Assembly: GCF_000503775.1 (NCBI RefSeq)
Contig: NZ_KI629785.1
Location: 372,001 to 436,000, forward strand
DNA: 64,000 nt
Direction: 5' to 3'
Origin: Brevibacillus panacihumi W25
GTDB taxonomy: Bacteria; Bacillota; Bacilli; Brevibacillales; Brevibacillaceae
This document shows, piece by piece, positions 9,311 through 18,610 of this stretch. The notes beneath the pieces were generated by a model. The model ran no database searches. It was not told where the DNA came from and saw nothing but the letters and a program-made list of their open reading frames with translations. Numbering within the stretch: position 1 is the stretch's first letter; each line of letters opens with the position of its first letter. A program made the translations under genes and the position numbers.

Positions 9311-10338
9311 TACTCGTCGCTCCCTTCTGCCGGGGTTGTGCACCATTTCAAGAGAGTCGCTCCCCAAGTCAAGCCTCCGCCAAACCCGACGAGGATGAGA
9401 TTGTCGCCTTCTTTTACTCGGCCTTCTGCAATCGCTTCATCCAGCGCTACCGGGATGGACGCGGAGGACATGTTGCCGTAGCGGTCGAGGTTGATCGCTA
9501 CTTTTTCTTCCGACAACCCAAATCGCTGAACAGCGGAATCAATAATGCGCTTGTTCGCCTGATGAGGCACCAGCAGGTCGATATCATCCCGTGCTACTCC
9601 CGCTTTCGAGAGAACGGCTTCCGTCGCGGAGTTCATCACGCGAACCGCAAATTTGAATACTTCGCCGCCAGCCATCGAGAGGTAGTGAAGATTGTTCTCC
9701 ACGGATTCATTCGAAGCAGGGATGCGAGACCCGCCAGCCGGCAGGCAGAGCAAGGAACCGCCGGAACCATCTGCTCCCAGCTCGAACGATTGGAAGCCAT
9801 AGCCGTCTTTTACCTGACCGAGAACGGCTGCTCCAGCTCCATCGCCAAACAGGACGCAGGTATTGCGATCTTTATAGTTCGTAATTTTCGAGAGTGTTTC
9901 GACACCGACGACGAGTACGTATTTGTACAAGCCATTGGCGATAAATTGAGTAGCTGTGGTAATGCCGTACAAAAATCCAGTACACGCCGCAGACAGGTCC
10001 ATCGCCGCTGCCTTGGTCGCACCCAGTTTGTCTTGCAGCAGGCAGGCAGTGGACGGGAAGCTCATATCCGGAGTGACTGTCGCCACGATGATCATATCCA
10101 GCTGTTCTGCGCTGATGTTTGCCTTTTCCAAAGCGCGTTTGGCCGCCTCATAGGCCAAGTCGGAGGATGCTTGCTCGGGAGAACAGATCCGCCGCTCGCG
10201 AATTCCGGTACGCGATACGATCCATTCGTCCGAGGTATCCACCATTTTCTCCAAATCAAAGTTGGACAACACCCGCTCCGGGGTATACGAACCAGTACCC
10301 AATATGCCAACAGAACGCAAACCCTTCATCTGCCTCAC
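9310..10338 (-). CDS. fabH: 3-oxoacyl-[ACP] synthase III FabH
   Basis: Initiates fatty-acid synthesis by condensing acyl-CoA with malonyl-ACP; Bacillales enzymes usually accept branched primers. The Cys-His-Asn triad is visible: SAACTGFLYG (Cys about 115), VPHQANKRI (His) and GNMSSASIP (Asn). The start is uncertain. GTG at 10338 overlaps the plsX stop and has GGAAG 7 nt upstream, while ATG at 10329 has only a close GAGG; the GTG is listed. The two versions differ by three residues. Confidence 0.95.
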   Translation of the reverse strand: MRQMKGLRSVGILGTGSYTPERVLSNFDLEKMVDTSDEWIVSRTGIRERRICSPEQASSDLAYEAAKRALEKANISAEQLDMIIVATVTPDMSFPSTACLLQDKLGATKAAAMDLSAACTGFLYGITTATQFIANGLYKYVLVVGVETLSKITNYKDRNTCVLFGDGAGAAVLGQVKDGYGFQSFELGADGSGGSLLCLPAGGSRIPASNESVENNLHYLSMAGGEVFKFAVRVMNSATEAVLSKAGVARDDIDLLVPHQANKRIIDSAVQRFGLSEEKVAINLDRYGNMSSASIPVALDEAIAEGRVKEGDNLILVGFGGGLTWGATLLKWCTTPAEGSDE

Positions 10339-11339
10339 TCACTTTCTTCCGTGCTTGATTTTAGTGCTTGCTGAATCACGACGTTTACATCCTTTTGGAC
10401 ATAACGCGCCGCAACCAAGATCGCGTTTTTGATCGCTTTTTCGCCCGAAGAACCATGCGCTTTGATCACAGGACTTCCCAATCCGAGCAACGGCGCGCCG
10501 CCGTACTCTGCGTAATCCATTCTCTTTTTAAATCGGAGCAATCCCGGCTTGAGAATGGCCGCCCCTATTTTATTAATCAGGCTGGAAGTAAACTCCTGCT
10601 TCAATTCGGAAAAGATTGTGGTGGCTGCACCTTCCAGCGACTTGAGCAGCACATTGCCGACAAAGCCGTCGCAGACCAGGACGTCGCAAGCCCCATCCAT
10701 GACGTCCCTTGCCTCCACATTGCCGACAAAATGCAAGTCCGCTGCTTTCAGAAGAGGATAGACGTGTTTGGTCAAATCATTGCCTTTTCCCTCTTCTGTA
10801 CCCACGTTCAGCAAACCGACAGTCGGGCGCTCAAAGCCGAGCACTTTTTCTGCATACAAGCTGCCCATGACCGCATATTGCAGCAGGTGAGAGGGTTTGG
10901 CATCCATATTGGCACCTACGTCCAATGTCAGCGTCACCCTTCCTTTGCGGTTGGGGATATATGCAGCGAGTGCCGGGCGTTCAATGCCCTCCATCCGCTT
11001 GGCATACAATAATCCCGCCGTCATCAGTGCACCGGTGTTTCCGGCCGAGATGGCGGCATCTACTTTCTTTTCGCTCGCGAGGTTCATGGCGACGACCATC
11101 GAAGCATCCTTTTTTCTGCGAACGGCTCGCACCGGTTCTTCATCCGCACCGATTACCTCTGAAGCATGGACGATCTCCAGGTTAGCCGGCAGCTGATCCG
11201 GCACATGACTTCGAATCGCCTGCTCATCTCCAACCAGGACCACGGTGATGTCCGGGTTTTCTTTCGTGACGGCCAAGGCCCCCAAAACATTGCTGAGAGG
11301 TGCCAGGTCTCCGCCCATTGCATCTAGTGCAATTCGCAA
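10335..11339 (-). CDS. plsX: Phosphate acyltransferase PlsX
   Basis: Converts acyl-ACP to acyl-phosphate, linking fatty-acid and phospholipid synthesis. The conserved core LDAMGGDLAP, RRKKDASMV, SAGNTGALMTAG, NVGTEEGKG and IKAHGSSGEKA is intact. A TTG at 11339 is chosen as start: it is preceded by GGAGGGG with a 6-nt spacer, falls just before the family N-terminus RIALDAMGG, and gives the usual 334 residues. An upstream in-frame ATG at 11381 would overlap fapR and lacks a ribosome-binding site. Confidence 0.93.
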   Translation of the reverse strand: MRIALDAMGGDLAPLSNVLGALAVTKENPDITVVLVGDEQAIRSHVPDQLPANLEIVHASEVIGADEEPVRAVRRKKDASMVVAMNLASEKKVDAAISAGNTGALMTAGLLYAKRMEGIERPALAAYIPNRKGRVTLTLDVGANMDAKPSHLLQYAVMGSLYAEKVLGFERPTVGLLNVGTEEGKGNDLTKHVYPLLKAADLHFVGNVEARDVMDGACDVLVCDGFVGNVLLKSLEGAATTIFSELKQEFTSSLINKIGAAILKPGLLRFKKRMDYAEYGGAPLLGLGSPVIKAHGSSGEKAIKNAILVAARYVQKDVNVVIQQALKSSTEESE

Positions 11340-11361
11340 TCGTGTCCCCTCCTCTTCTGTC

Positions 11362-11943
11362 CTACCATGCTGAAGTGACATCCGTCATCCCCACTACGCG
11401 GAACGTGGCAGTGAATACCAGTTCCCCTTGAACTTTCGTCTCGACCCTTACCTTGCATTCGTCACCGTCGCGGCTCCGTACAGTCGCCTTGGCCACCAGT
11501 TTTTCTCCCAGCCTGGCAGGCCGAACGAAACGGATTCTGGCGGTAGCCGTCAGCGCAACATCTGCATTGATCACCGCAACGGCGAGAGAGTTGGCTTGGG
11601 CAAATATGTAATGTCCGCGCGCTATCTGCGTTTTGGCGAAAACATGCTCTTCCTTGATTTCCAGGACGGAGATCGCCTGGGCATCCAATTGCAGGTCGAT
11701 CACTTCCCCGATCACCTCATCGATCCCCAGGGATTTTACCGGGTCCAGATGTTGTTCAGCAACGGATTTAATCCGCTCCCTCAGCTCGGGAATGCCCAAT
11801 TCCAAACGGTCTAACCGTATTGTTTGAATACTGACGTGAAAAAACTCCGCCAAATCCTCATCGGTGGCGAAGGGATTGTCTTGTAGATACTGAACCAGTT
11901 TCGTCTGGCGATCTTTCTTCGGCAAGCGGGCGATGCTCGACAC
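11362..11943 (-). CDS. fapR: Fatty-acid and phospholipid biosynthesis repressor FapR
   Basis: Transcriptional repressor of lipid synthesis that is released by malonyl-CoA. The N-terminal helix-turn-helix contains [21 protein letters not shown], which is nearly invariant in the family (quoted here as [10 protein letters not shown] and LGIPELRER); the C-terminal hot-dog domain contains [16 protein letters not shown]. The GTG at 11943 is the only upstream in-frame start; its spacing to the G-run is poor, so TTG at 11925 cannot be excluded. It is first in the fab operon, right behind its own operator. Confidence 0.94.
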   Translation of the reverse strand: MSSIARLPKKDRQTKLVQYLQDNPFATDEDLAEFFHVSIQTIRLDRLELGIPELRERIKSVAEQHLDPVKSLGIDEVIGEVIDLQLDAQAISVLEIKEEHVFAKTQIARGHYIFAQANSLAVAVINADVALTATARIRFVRPARLGEKLVAKATVRSRDGDECKVRVETKVQGELVFTATFRVVGMTDVTSAW

Positions 11944-11984
11944 CCCCCCAATTATAATGGAGCTCTCATGATTACGAGCAGTTT

Positions 11985-12001
11985 TTATTACCAGGTACTA
12001 A
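11985..12001. promoter_or_regulatory. FapR operator
   Basis: TTAGTACCTGGTAATAA (minus strand), a 17-bp imperfect inverted repeat, matches the known FapR operator pattern of B. subtilis almost exactly. It begins 3 bp after the -10 element and covers the predicted transcription start, the expected place for a repressor that blocks initiation. Confidence 0.85.
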
Positions 12002-12004
12002 GTC

Positions 12005-12033
12005 AGTATAAGGGAGAAAAAGTGGATTGACAA
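12005..12033 (-). promoter_or_regulatory. Sigma-A promoter of the fapR-plsX-fab operon
   Basis: TTGTCA (12028-12033) and TATACT (12005-12010) are separated by 17 bp on the minus strand. Each hexamer differs from consensus at one position. The FapR operator lies immediately downstream. Confidence 0.85.
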
Positions 12034-12284
12034 GAAGCGATCATGAAAATGGGTCCAAACAACGCAAAAAACACCTCGCAGAACGATAGATGTAACGGCA
12101 ATTGTACACCATACCGCTACCGACTGTTTTCAACAACCTGACAGGTTACAGAAGAGAACCTTGTTTCATAGATAACTCTAGGTAAAAGTAACTATTTCCC
12201 AAATTGTAACTCTTTTGTAATCTATTAATCTTTAGATAAAGTAAAATGTAATTTGTATCCAAAAAATGCACAAGGAGGATATTT

Positions 12285-12680
12285 ATGAAAAGCATTTCTA
12301 AATTAGCAGTTTTATCAGCTACTCTATCTATTACTTTGTTAACAGCTAATGCTTCCGCAAACAGTATTTCCGGAACTGGTGAAGATTATGAGATTGTTGC
12401 GAAAGGTTCGTCTGTTCATGTTAAAGGAAACTCAGGATTTGTATCTGCATTTACTGAGGGAGAAGGCTCAGACCTGAATAGGGTCCGTGTGGAGTCAATA
12501 ATTTACGTAAACGGTCAAAAACAAAGCCCAACATTAGTAGGAAGTGGAACTAGCTATGCCAGCGTTGATTACGATGCCAATCCTACTAGATTAACCTCCC
12601 TCAGAATCTCTTCAACTCACTTTGCTTACAATAAAGTCAACGAGTATAAGAGAAGTACTTCAAGTGACCAATGGCCATAA
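12285..12680 (+). CDS. Small exported protein, unknown function
   Basis: A 131-residue protein with a clear signal peptide (basic start, hydrophobic 7-20, likely cleavage after ASA near residue 25) and a mature part rich in Ser, Gly and Thr with alternating hydrophobic residues, suggesting a small beta fold. No family is recognised. AAGGAGGAT precedes the ATG. The region is visibly more AT-rich than the flanking fab and ribosomal genes, which suggests later acquisition. It is followed by a second exported protein after 23 nt and is probably co-transcribed with it. Confidence 0.7.
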   Translation: MKSISKLAVLSATLSITLLTANASANSISGTGEDYEIVAKGSSVHVKGNSGFVSAFTEGEGSDLNRVRVESIIYVNGQKQSPTLVGSGTSYASVDYDANPTRLTSLRISSTHFAYNKVNEYKRSTSSDQWP

Positions 12681-12703
12681 TCAAATGGAGGAGGAACATT
12701 ACT

Positions 12704-13210
12704 ATGAAAAGAAATCATATCGTTGGTTTCAGTCTTGCCTTGCTTGTAGCCTGCGGAACTTTGTTTGCTGCGAATCAACTTAGTGCGAATGAGCCTAACT
12801 TGGAAATAAAAGTATACGCTCAAAATACGCTCCAGGTTTTGGGGATTGATGCAGATACGGATTCGATAACATCTTCGCATTCAGTTAAAGATAGTGTTAC
12901 CTTCACTGATAAAGACGGCAAAGAATGGGTTTATATAGATTTTACCGATAGAACAAAATTCATTGAAGACATGGAAAACTACTATGATGAGGAATTTGTA
13001 GGAACCTTTATTGACGTGCAGGCCGACATCATGAGGAAACATTCACAAGTTGGGGATTATATTCCCGTTATTCTGTTAGATAAAGAATTACAGGAAGGCA
13101 CTTTCACTTTTACCAGGGATAATGGAGAAACATTGTCCTTCCCAACCTATTATGATTCCAGAAAAGGGTGGACATACGAAGAACCAGCGCTATTTGAATC
13201 AGCTCAATAA
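12704..13210 (+). CDS. Exported or lipid-anchored protein, unknown function
   Basis: 168 residues. The N-terminus MKRNHIVGFSLALLVACG looks like a signal sequence, and LVAC at 14-17 fits a lipobox, though the hydrophobic run continues past it. The mature part is acidic, with a DKDGKEWVYIDF stretch and a long Asp/Glu-rich centre. The start at 12704 follows GGAGGAGG; an earlier in-frame ATG at 12671 inside the previous gene lacks one. A strong terminator follows 6 nt after the stop. It forms a two-gene AT-rich unit with 12285-12680. Confidence 0.7.
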   Translation: MKRNHIVGFSLALLVACGTLFAANQLSANEPNLEIKVYAQNTLQVLGIDADTDSITSSHSVKDSVTFTDKDGKEWVYIDFTDRTKFIEDMENYYDEEFVGTFIDVQADIMRKHSQVGDYIPVILLDKELQEGTFTFTRDNGETLSFPTYYDSRKGWTYEEPALFESAQ

Positions 13211-13216
13211 CGATCT

Positions 13217-13246
13217 AAGGAGCCATGTAATTCGGCTCCTTTTTTC
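13217..13246 (+). terminator. Terminator after the two exported-protein genes
   Basis: AAGGAGCC and GGCTCCTT form a perfect 8-bp stem with a 9-nt loop, followed by a T run. Confidence 0.85.
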
Positions 13247-13257
13247 TTCGAGGAATA

Positions 13258-13285
13258 TAAAAAAACGAGGTGATTGCTCACCTCG
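13258..13285 (-). terminator. Terminator of rpmF
   Basis: On the minus strand CGAGGTGA/TCACCTCG is a perfect 8-bp stem with a 4-nt loop followed by at least six T. It ends the yceD-rpmF unit and converges with the terminator at 13217. Confidence 0.88.
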
Positions 13286-13305
13286 CTTTTAGCAGCAAAA
13301 CGTAA

Positions 13306-13476
13306 TTATTTCGCTACTTTCACGCCTTTGTAGTGACCGCAGCTTGGGCAAACGCGGTGCGCGAGTTTGTACTCACTGCAATTGTCGCATTTTACCATGC
13401 CTGGAATCTCTAATTTGAAGTGCGTACGACGCATTCTTTTACGGGTTTTGGAAGTTCTCCGTTGAGGTACTGCCAT
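13306..13476 (-). CDS. rpmF: 50S ribosomal protein L32
   Basis: 56 residues starting [19 protein letters not shown], typical of L32. The C-terminal zinc ribbon is of the four-cysteine type (CDNC and CPSC), so the protein is expected to bind zinc. AAGGAGG lies upstream of the ATG at 13476; the in-frame extension of nine codons is untranslated leader. It follows the DUF177 gene, the usual order. Confidence 0.98.
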   Translation of the reverse strand: MAVPQRRTSKTRKRMRRTHFKLEIPGMVKCDNCSEYKLAHRVCPSCGHYKGVKVAK

Positions 13477-13622
13477 CTTCCTTACACCTCCTTCAACTGA
13501 CAAATGCTAAGATGCTCTATTGGGTGGATCGTATAAGCCAAAAGCTTATGCTATCCTTCAAAAATGAGAAAATCCAATCAGGTGATCGGTATCCCATCTT
13601 GAAAACGATGAAGGGAAAACGC

Positions 13623-14141
13623 TTAGTTGTTGTCCTTGAACAAATCAGCCAACCCTGCCAAACGCGGATCGATCCGTTCGTTTTTGCAGCTGCAGGGTGC
13701 TTCGTTGCGGTTTACTCCACACGTCGGACACAATCCTTTGCAATCCTCCTCACACAGTGGGAAGGTAGGCATCGCCAGCAGAAAATCCTCCTGCAGCAGC
13801 GTGTCCAACTCGATTTGATCGCCTTCGAGCGGATGAATATCGCTCTCTTCGTCCTCCTCGATCTGCGGGTCGTCTGCCAAAGCAAACGTTTCGGAAAAAG
13901 GAATAGAGGCATGCTGTGTAAAAGGAGTCAGGCAACGGGCACAGACAAAATCGATGTCCGCTTTCATTTCGCCTTTTACATAATAGAGGTTGCCCAGCTT
14001 TACGGCATCGCCCTCAACTGTTACGGGGGTCAAACCACGTATCTCATGATGGCGATTCTTCAGCTCTGCCGCATCCAGCGTTACCTGAAACGGCAATGGC
14101 TCGCCCTTTCGGTGATCCAATTCAGTTATCTTGATATTCAT
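13623..14141 (-). CDS. yceD: YceD/DUF177 family protein
   Basis: 172-residue member of the DUF177 family encoded immediately upstream of rpmF in most bacteria and linked in other organisms to 23S rRNA or ribosome assembly. It contains CARCL (about 67-71) and a C-terminal cysteine cluster CEEDC, CPTC, CSC that can bind zinc. The ATG at 14141 has GAGGTG 9 nt upstream. A consensus promoter lies directly upstream at 14173-14202. Confidence 0.9.
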   Translation of the reverse strand: MNIKITELDHRKGEPLPFQVTLDAAELKNRHHEIRGLTPVTVEGDAVKLGNLYYVKGEMKADIDFVCARCLTPFTQHASIPFSETFALADDPQIEEDEESDIHPLEGDQIELDTLLQEDFLLAMPTFPLCEEDCKGLCPTCGVNRNEAPCSCKNERIDPRLAGLADLFKDNN

Positions 14142-14172
14142 CTCTTCTTTCACCTCAAGCACAACAAGGATG

Positions 14173-14202
14173 ATTATAGACCTTGCCCCAATGCTTTGTC
14201 AA
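14173..14202 (-). promoter_or_regulatory. Sigma-A promoter for yceD-rpmF
   Basis: TTGACA (14197-14202) and TATAAT (14173-14178) are both perfect, with an 18-bp spacer on the minus strand. It starts about 30 nt upstream of the yceD ATG and suits a strongly expressed ribosomal-protein unit. Confidence 0.88.
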
Positions 14203-14231
14203 CCATTTTCCCTTGACAGCCAGCAAATCAG

Positions 14232-15305
14232 CTAGGTTTGTTTCGGTTTTAATTCGTTTAAAAAAGCAACGGCATCGTCGATGGTCTTGACTGGCACAAT
14301 CTGCATGGAAGTGCCGATTCGCTCTGCTGTTTTGACGGCGTCTTTGTAGTTGGAGTTCGGATCGTTCGGATCATCCGGTGCAAAAAAGATCTCTGCCCCA
14401 GCCGCGTCTGCCGCCACGATCTTGTGATTGATACCGCCTATCTTCCCGACTGATCCATCCAATGCGATCGTTCCAGTACCTGCGATTTGAAAGCCCTTGG
14501 TCAGATCCACTTCGGTATTGAGCTGGTCGTAGATCTCCAGCGCCATCATCAATCCAGCAGATGGACCTCCGATTCCTTGTGCTGCAATCGTTACCTTTTT
14601 GGGGATTTCGATCAATTGCTTGCTGTCGGTCCGGATTCCGACCCCGACTGACTGTGAGTTGGGCAGTGGCTTTAAAGGTAACATCGTTTTGGCAACTTGT
14701 CCATCACGAGTGTACGTAATTTCGACCTCGTCCCCCGCCTTTTTACCAGCAAGCTGCTGCAGAAGGTCTTTGGCTTCGGGTGTTTTGACTCCGTTTACTT
14801 CGATGATGACATCTCCGATTTTTAGCGCCTCTTTCGCTGGCATTCCCTCCAGCGTCCCCATCACCCAAACACCTTGATTCTCCACATGCACATCGTAGCC
14901 GGCAAGGCGAAAAGCAACTGCCTCCGCCAATTTTTGCGAATTGTCCATCACCGCTTGCTCCCGGCGAATGAAATCCTCGTTGTTTTCTCCCTGGCTTACC
15001 ACCAATTGCTTGGGCATCAGCTCCGCGTCCTGTGAGACTTGGGCATACAGATACCATGCTAGGCTCGCCTCGCCCATGCGCACTGTCGTAAGCATAAAGG
15101 AGCCTGTTTCATCCTTTTTGCCGTCTTCTACTTCGATGATGGGTCCAAGAGAGATGGCGGAGCCAGGCCGGGTGATATAATAGTTCGTCGGCACGAAGAA
15201 AGAAAGACCCAGCAAAATCACCATCAATATGATAAGCCCATTGATCCCTCTTGCCTTTCTTCTGCGGGATGCCTGGGATACGCTACCCATACGACGTTCT
15301 TCCAT
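14232..15305 (-). CDS. ylbL: PDZ-Lon-type membrane serine protease (YlbL/SepM family)
   Basis: 357 residues: short basic cytosolic start, one membrane anchor (about 21-42), an extracellular N domain, a PDZ domain (about 125-205, with GVWVMGTLEGMPA and GDVIIEVNG) and a C-terminal Lon-type (S16) proteolytic domain with nucleophile GGPSAGL and general base Lys in GGINHKIVAADAAG. Homologues cleave exported peptides in streptococci; the substrate here is unknown. The ATG overlaps the stop of the patatin gene (TAATG), so the two are translationally coupled. Confidence 0.92.
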   Translation of the reverse strand: MEERRMGSVSQASRRRKARGINGLIILMVILLGLSFFVPTNYYITRPGSAISLGPIIEVEDGKKDETGSFMLTTVRMGEASLAWYLYAQVSQDAELMPKQLVVSQGENNEDFIRREQAVMDNSQKLAEAVAFRLAGYDVHVENQGVWVMGTLEGMPAKEALKIGDVIIEVNGVKTPEAKDLLQQLAGKKAGDEVEITYTRDGQVAKTMLPLKPLPNSQSVGVGIRTDSKQLIEIPKKVTIAAQGIGGPSAGLMMALEIYDQLNTEVDLTKGFQIAGTGTIALDGSVGKIGGINHKIVAADAAGAEIFFAPDDPNDPNSNYKDAVKTAERIGTSMQIVPVKTIDDAVAFLNELKPKQT

Positions 15306-16099
15306 TATTCCTCTTCCTCCCAGTTCGCGATCATTTCCTCGATTTGTTGAACGAACTCTTTGGCTGCATGTTCGCCCCGGTCTATAATTTCTTCTACGCC
15401 GCCGTATGCAATACTACTATAGTGTCCAACATCCGGACAGATTACGAGGTCGGCCGCCAGGATCCGGTTGCGAAAAATCTCCCGTTCCATGACATCGATG
15501 GTCTGTACGATCACGTCAAAGATGGAGCCCATCTTCATCTCCGTGTCCAATTGTGCCACGTCCACCGCAATCACGATGTCTGCCCCCATCTCGCGCAAAA
15601 CAGACACCGGGACACGGTCGATTACCCCTCCATCCACCAGCAGCCGTCCGTTGACCCTCTCCGGCACGAAAATGCCCGGTATCGAGATGCTGGCCCGAAC
15701 CGCTTGATCAATCGGTCCGTCGCGAAACACGACGCGATCCCCTGTCTCGATATCAGTAGCCACAATGGCAAGAGGAATATCCAATTCCTCGATTCTTTTG
15801 CCGTGAGTCAATAGCTGAATCAATTGCTTGATCTTATCCCCAATGATAAATCCCATACCAGGCACGGTGAGATCCACCAGGTGTTTGCGCTTTAAATTTT
15901 TGGCGAGCTTGCCCATCATATGAGGCTCGATGCCATTGGCGTAGACTGCTGCGATCAAGCTTCCCATGCTGCTGCCTGCGAGCATGTCGACTTTGATGCC
16001 ATGCGCATCGAGAACCTTCAACACACCAATATGGGCGTAACCCCGGGCTCCTCCCGATCCCAATGCCAGGCCTACTATCGGCTTTCTTTTTGCCGCCAC
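15305..16099 (-). CDS. ylbK: Patatin-like phospholipase family protein (YlbK)
   Basis: 264 residues of the patatin/NTE fold. GSGGARGYAHIG is the oxyanion loop, GSSMGS holds the nucleophilic serine (about 39-40) and DGGVIDRVP the catalytic Asp. The function is probably esterase or phospholipase near the membrane; the physiological substrate is unknown. The GTG at 16099 is chosen because GGGGGG lies 7 nt upstream and the protein then begins just before the conserved KPIVGLALGSGGARG. Confidence 0.9.
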   Translation of the reverse strand: MAAKRKPIVGLALGSGGARGYAHIGVLKVLDAHGIKVDMLAGSSMGSLIAAVYANGIEPHMMGKLAKNLKRKHLVDLTVPGMGFIIGDKIKQLIQLLTHGKRIEELDIPLAIVATDIETGDRVVFRDGPIDQAVRASISIPGIFVPERVNGRLLVDGGVIDRVPVSVLREMGADIVIAVDVAQLDTEMKMGSIFDVIVQTIDVMEREIFRNRILAADLVICPDVGHYSSIAYGGVEEIIDRGEHAAKEFVQQIEEMIANWEEEE

Positions 16100-16235
16100 G
16101 CTCCATCCCCCCTGTAACCAACATATGTGGGGAGCCACCGATCTTTCTCTTTCTCGTCTGATCACGCAAGCCTGCGCATAGTTTTCATGTCCGTTACGTA
16201 GACATGTACTACTGTTGCTTGTTCAGGAGGATTCC

Positions 16236-17465
16236 ATGTCACGTCACTCTCCCGTACTAACCCTGTTACTTGCCTTCTCGACTATTGCCCTGGTCTTGAT
16301 GTTGGTGGCTCATTCCCAAATCTCATTCGAAGCTGCGGTCCGCGGCCTGAAAATCTGGTGGGAAGTCGTCTTCCCTTCTACCTTGCCGTTTATCGTTCTT
16401 TCGGAGATCTTGATGGGTCTTGGTGTCGTTCACTTCTTCGGCGTCCTTCTGGAGCCTTTGATGCGCCCGTTGTTCAACGTGCCCGGCACAGGCGGTTTTG
16501 TGCTGGCAATGGGCTTCTCCTCCGGTTATCCGGTCGCCGCCAAGCTGACCACCAGCCTGCGCGAACAAGGCAGCCTGACAAAAGCGGAAGGCGAACGTCT
16601 CGTCTCCTTTACCACTACCGGAGATCCTTTATTTGTAATGGGCGCAGTCGCCATTGGATTTTTTCATAGTGAGCAGATGGGAATCATTCTGTCGCTGACT
16701 CACTATCTATCCGCCATTCTCTTGGGGATTCTGTTCCGCATGTATGCGCCTACAGCTTCGATCAGCAAGCCGCTCGATAAAACCACGAGTTCTCTGCCCT
16801 ATCGAGCGCTTCAGGCGATGCACCGGGCACGTCTGCGTGATCGTCGTCCCTTCGGCAAACTCATGGGCGATGCCGTCCAATCTGCATTGAACACCCTGTT
16901 TATGATTGGTGGGTTCATCATTGTCTTTTCGGTTCTCATTCAGTTGTTCCAGGCTATTGAATTGACCGCATTCATTACCAGACTTCTTGCGATCATACTC
17001 GGCCCCTTCGGTGTGCCGCCCTCATTGTCTCAAGCGATCGTGTCCGGTCTGTTCGAGGTCACACTCGGAGCACAGGCAGCAAGCGATGCTCCAGCCGCTG
17101 TTCCGATCGTATGGAAAGCTGCGATCGCCAGTGCCGTTCTCTCCTGGGGAGGCTTGAGCGTCCACGCACAGGTGGCAAGCATCCTCAGCGCGACCGACAT
17201 CCGCGTCATGCCGTATCTGATCGCCCGCTCCCTGCACGCGTTGCTGGCTGCGATCCTCACGGTAATCCTCTGGAAACCGCTGACCTCCATGGCCTGGCTG
17301 CAGGAAAAAAGCGTGCCGGTTTTCTTGCCCAATCAATCGGAGCTGACACTGTCCAACTGGTGGGATGCTTTGGTCTACTCCGGTCTGCTGATGTTGATCG
17401 GCGGAGGACTCCTGGTGCTGGGGTCCCTCGTGGCCGGCTATCTGCAGACGCTTAAAACCCGCTGA
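16236..17465 (+). CDS. ylbJ: Sporulation integral membrane protein YlbJ
   Basis: 409-residue polytopic membrane protein with about 8-10 hydrophobic segments and nucleoside-recognition (gate) type sequences such as GFSSGYPVAAKL and TTGDPLF. In B. subtilis ylbJ is a sporulation (sigma-E) gene needed for normal spore formation; sigma control is not evident from the DNA here. The ATG at 16236 follows AGGAGGATTCC. It is the only plus-strand gene among ylbL, ylbK and coaD, and ends 6 nt from the convergent coaD with no terminator between. Confidence 0.93.
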   Translation: MSRHSPVLTLLLAFSTIALVLMLVAHSQISFEAAVRGLKIWWEVVFPSTLPFIVLSEILMGLGVVHFFGVLLEPLMRPLFNVPGTGGFVLAMGFSSGYPVAAKLTTSLREQGSLTKAEGERLVSFTTTGDPLFVMGAVAIGFFHSEQMGIILSLTHYLSAILLGILFRMYAPTASISKPLDKTTSSLPYRALQAMHRARLRDRRPFGKLMGDAVQSALNTLFMIGGFIIVFSVLIQLFQAIELTAFITRLLAIILGPFGVPPSLSQAIVSGLFEVTLGAQAASDAPAAVPIVWKAAIASAVLSWGGLSVHAQVASILSATDIRVMPYLIARSLHALLAAILTVILWKPLTSMAWLQEKSVPVFLPNQSELTLSNWWDALVYSGLLMLIGGGLLVLGSLVAGYLQTLKTR

Positions 17466-17471
17466 GAACGG

Positions 17472-17957
<486 letters not shown>

Positions 17958-17968
17958 CTACGCCTCCC

Positions 17969-18556
17969 TTATGTAGCCGATTCTTCGGCCTCCGTATCCT
18001 TCTCTGGCTCGTATACGTACAAGGTGACAGCCGTGTCTCCATAGATAGCTGCACGATATTGGATGCAATCGCCCACCTCTTGCGGCAACGTGATCCCCAC
18101 GTCATGCTCCGCCACGATCCAGGCACTGTCAGCAAGCAGATGCAATTCTTGCAGCAGCTCGATTTCTGCCGCAATCTTTTGATGTGCATAGGGCGGGTCG
18201 AGAAACACCAGATCAAAGGCTAATTCACGCTTGGCCAAAGCCCTCAGCGCACGGCTGGCGTCTATTTTGTACAATTCGGCCTGATTTTCCAATCGGCACG
18301 ATGCCAGATTTTGTTGTACAACCGAATAAGCCTTTGCATCCCTTTCTACAAAGACCGCACGCTCAGCTCCTCTGCTCAAAGCCTCGATCCCGAGTCCTCC
18401 CGTGCCCGCATACAAATCCAATGCCCAGCCCCCATCGAAGTAGGGACCGATCATGTTGAATATGGATTCTTTTACCTTGTCTGTTGTCGGACGCGTCCCT
18501 TTTCCAGGAACTGCCGCCAGTCTTCGTCCTCTGTGTTCGCCTGCGATAACGCGCAT
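17969..18556 (-). CDS. rsmD: 16S rRNA (guanine-966-N2)-methyltransferase RsmD
   Basis: 195 residues. MRVIAGEHRGRRL is the family N-terminus. The SAM-binding motif LDLYAGTGGLGIEALSRGA and the catalytic DPPY are intact. The ATG at 18556 has AGGTGG 5 nt upstream; a GTG three codons earlier overlaps it. It is paired with coaD. Confidence 0.95.
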   Translation of the reverse strand: MRVIAGEHRGRRLAAVPGKGTRPTTDKVKESIFNMIGPYFDGGWALDLYAGTGGLGIEALSRGAERAVFVERDAKAYSVVQQNLASCRLENQAELYKIDASRALRALAKRELAFDLVFLDPPYAHQKIAAEIELLQELHLLADSAWIVAEHDVGITLPQEVGDCIQYRAAIYGDTAVTLYVYEPEKDTEAEESAT

Positions 18557-18610
18557 ATTTTCCACCTGTCAACGATTTATGTATTCTGTCTCAAGAATGA
18601 TTTCATACTA

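Noticed and set aside
16165-16236. Sigma-E promoter for ylbJ
   Set aside because: Family knowledge predicts one, but no stretch fits the sigma-E -35 and -10 consensus with correct spacing.
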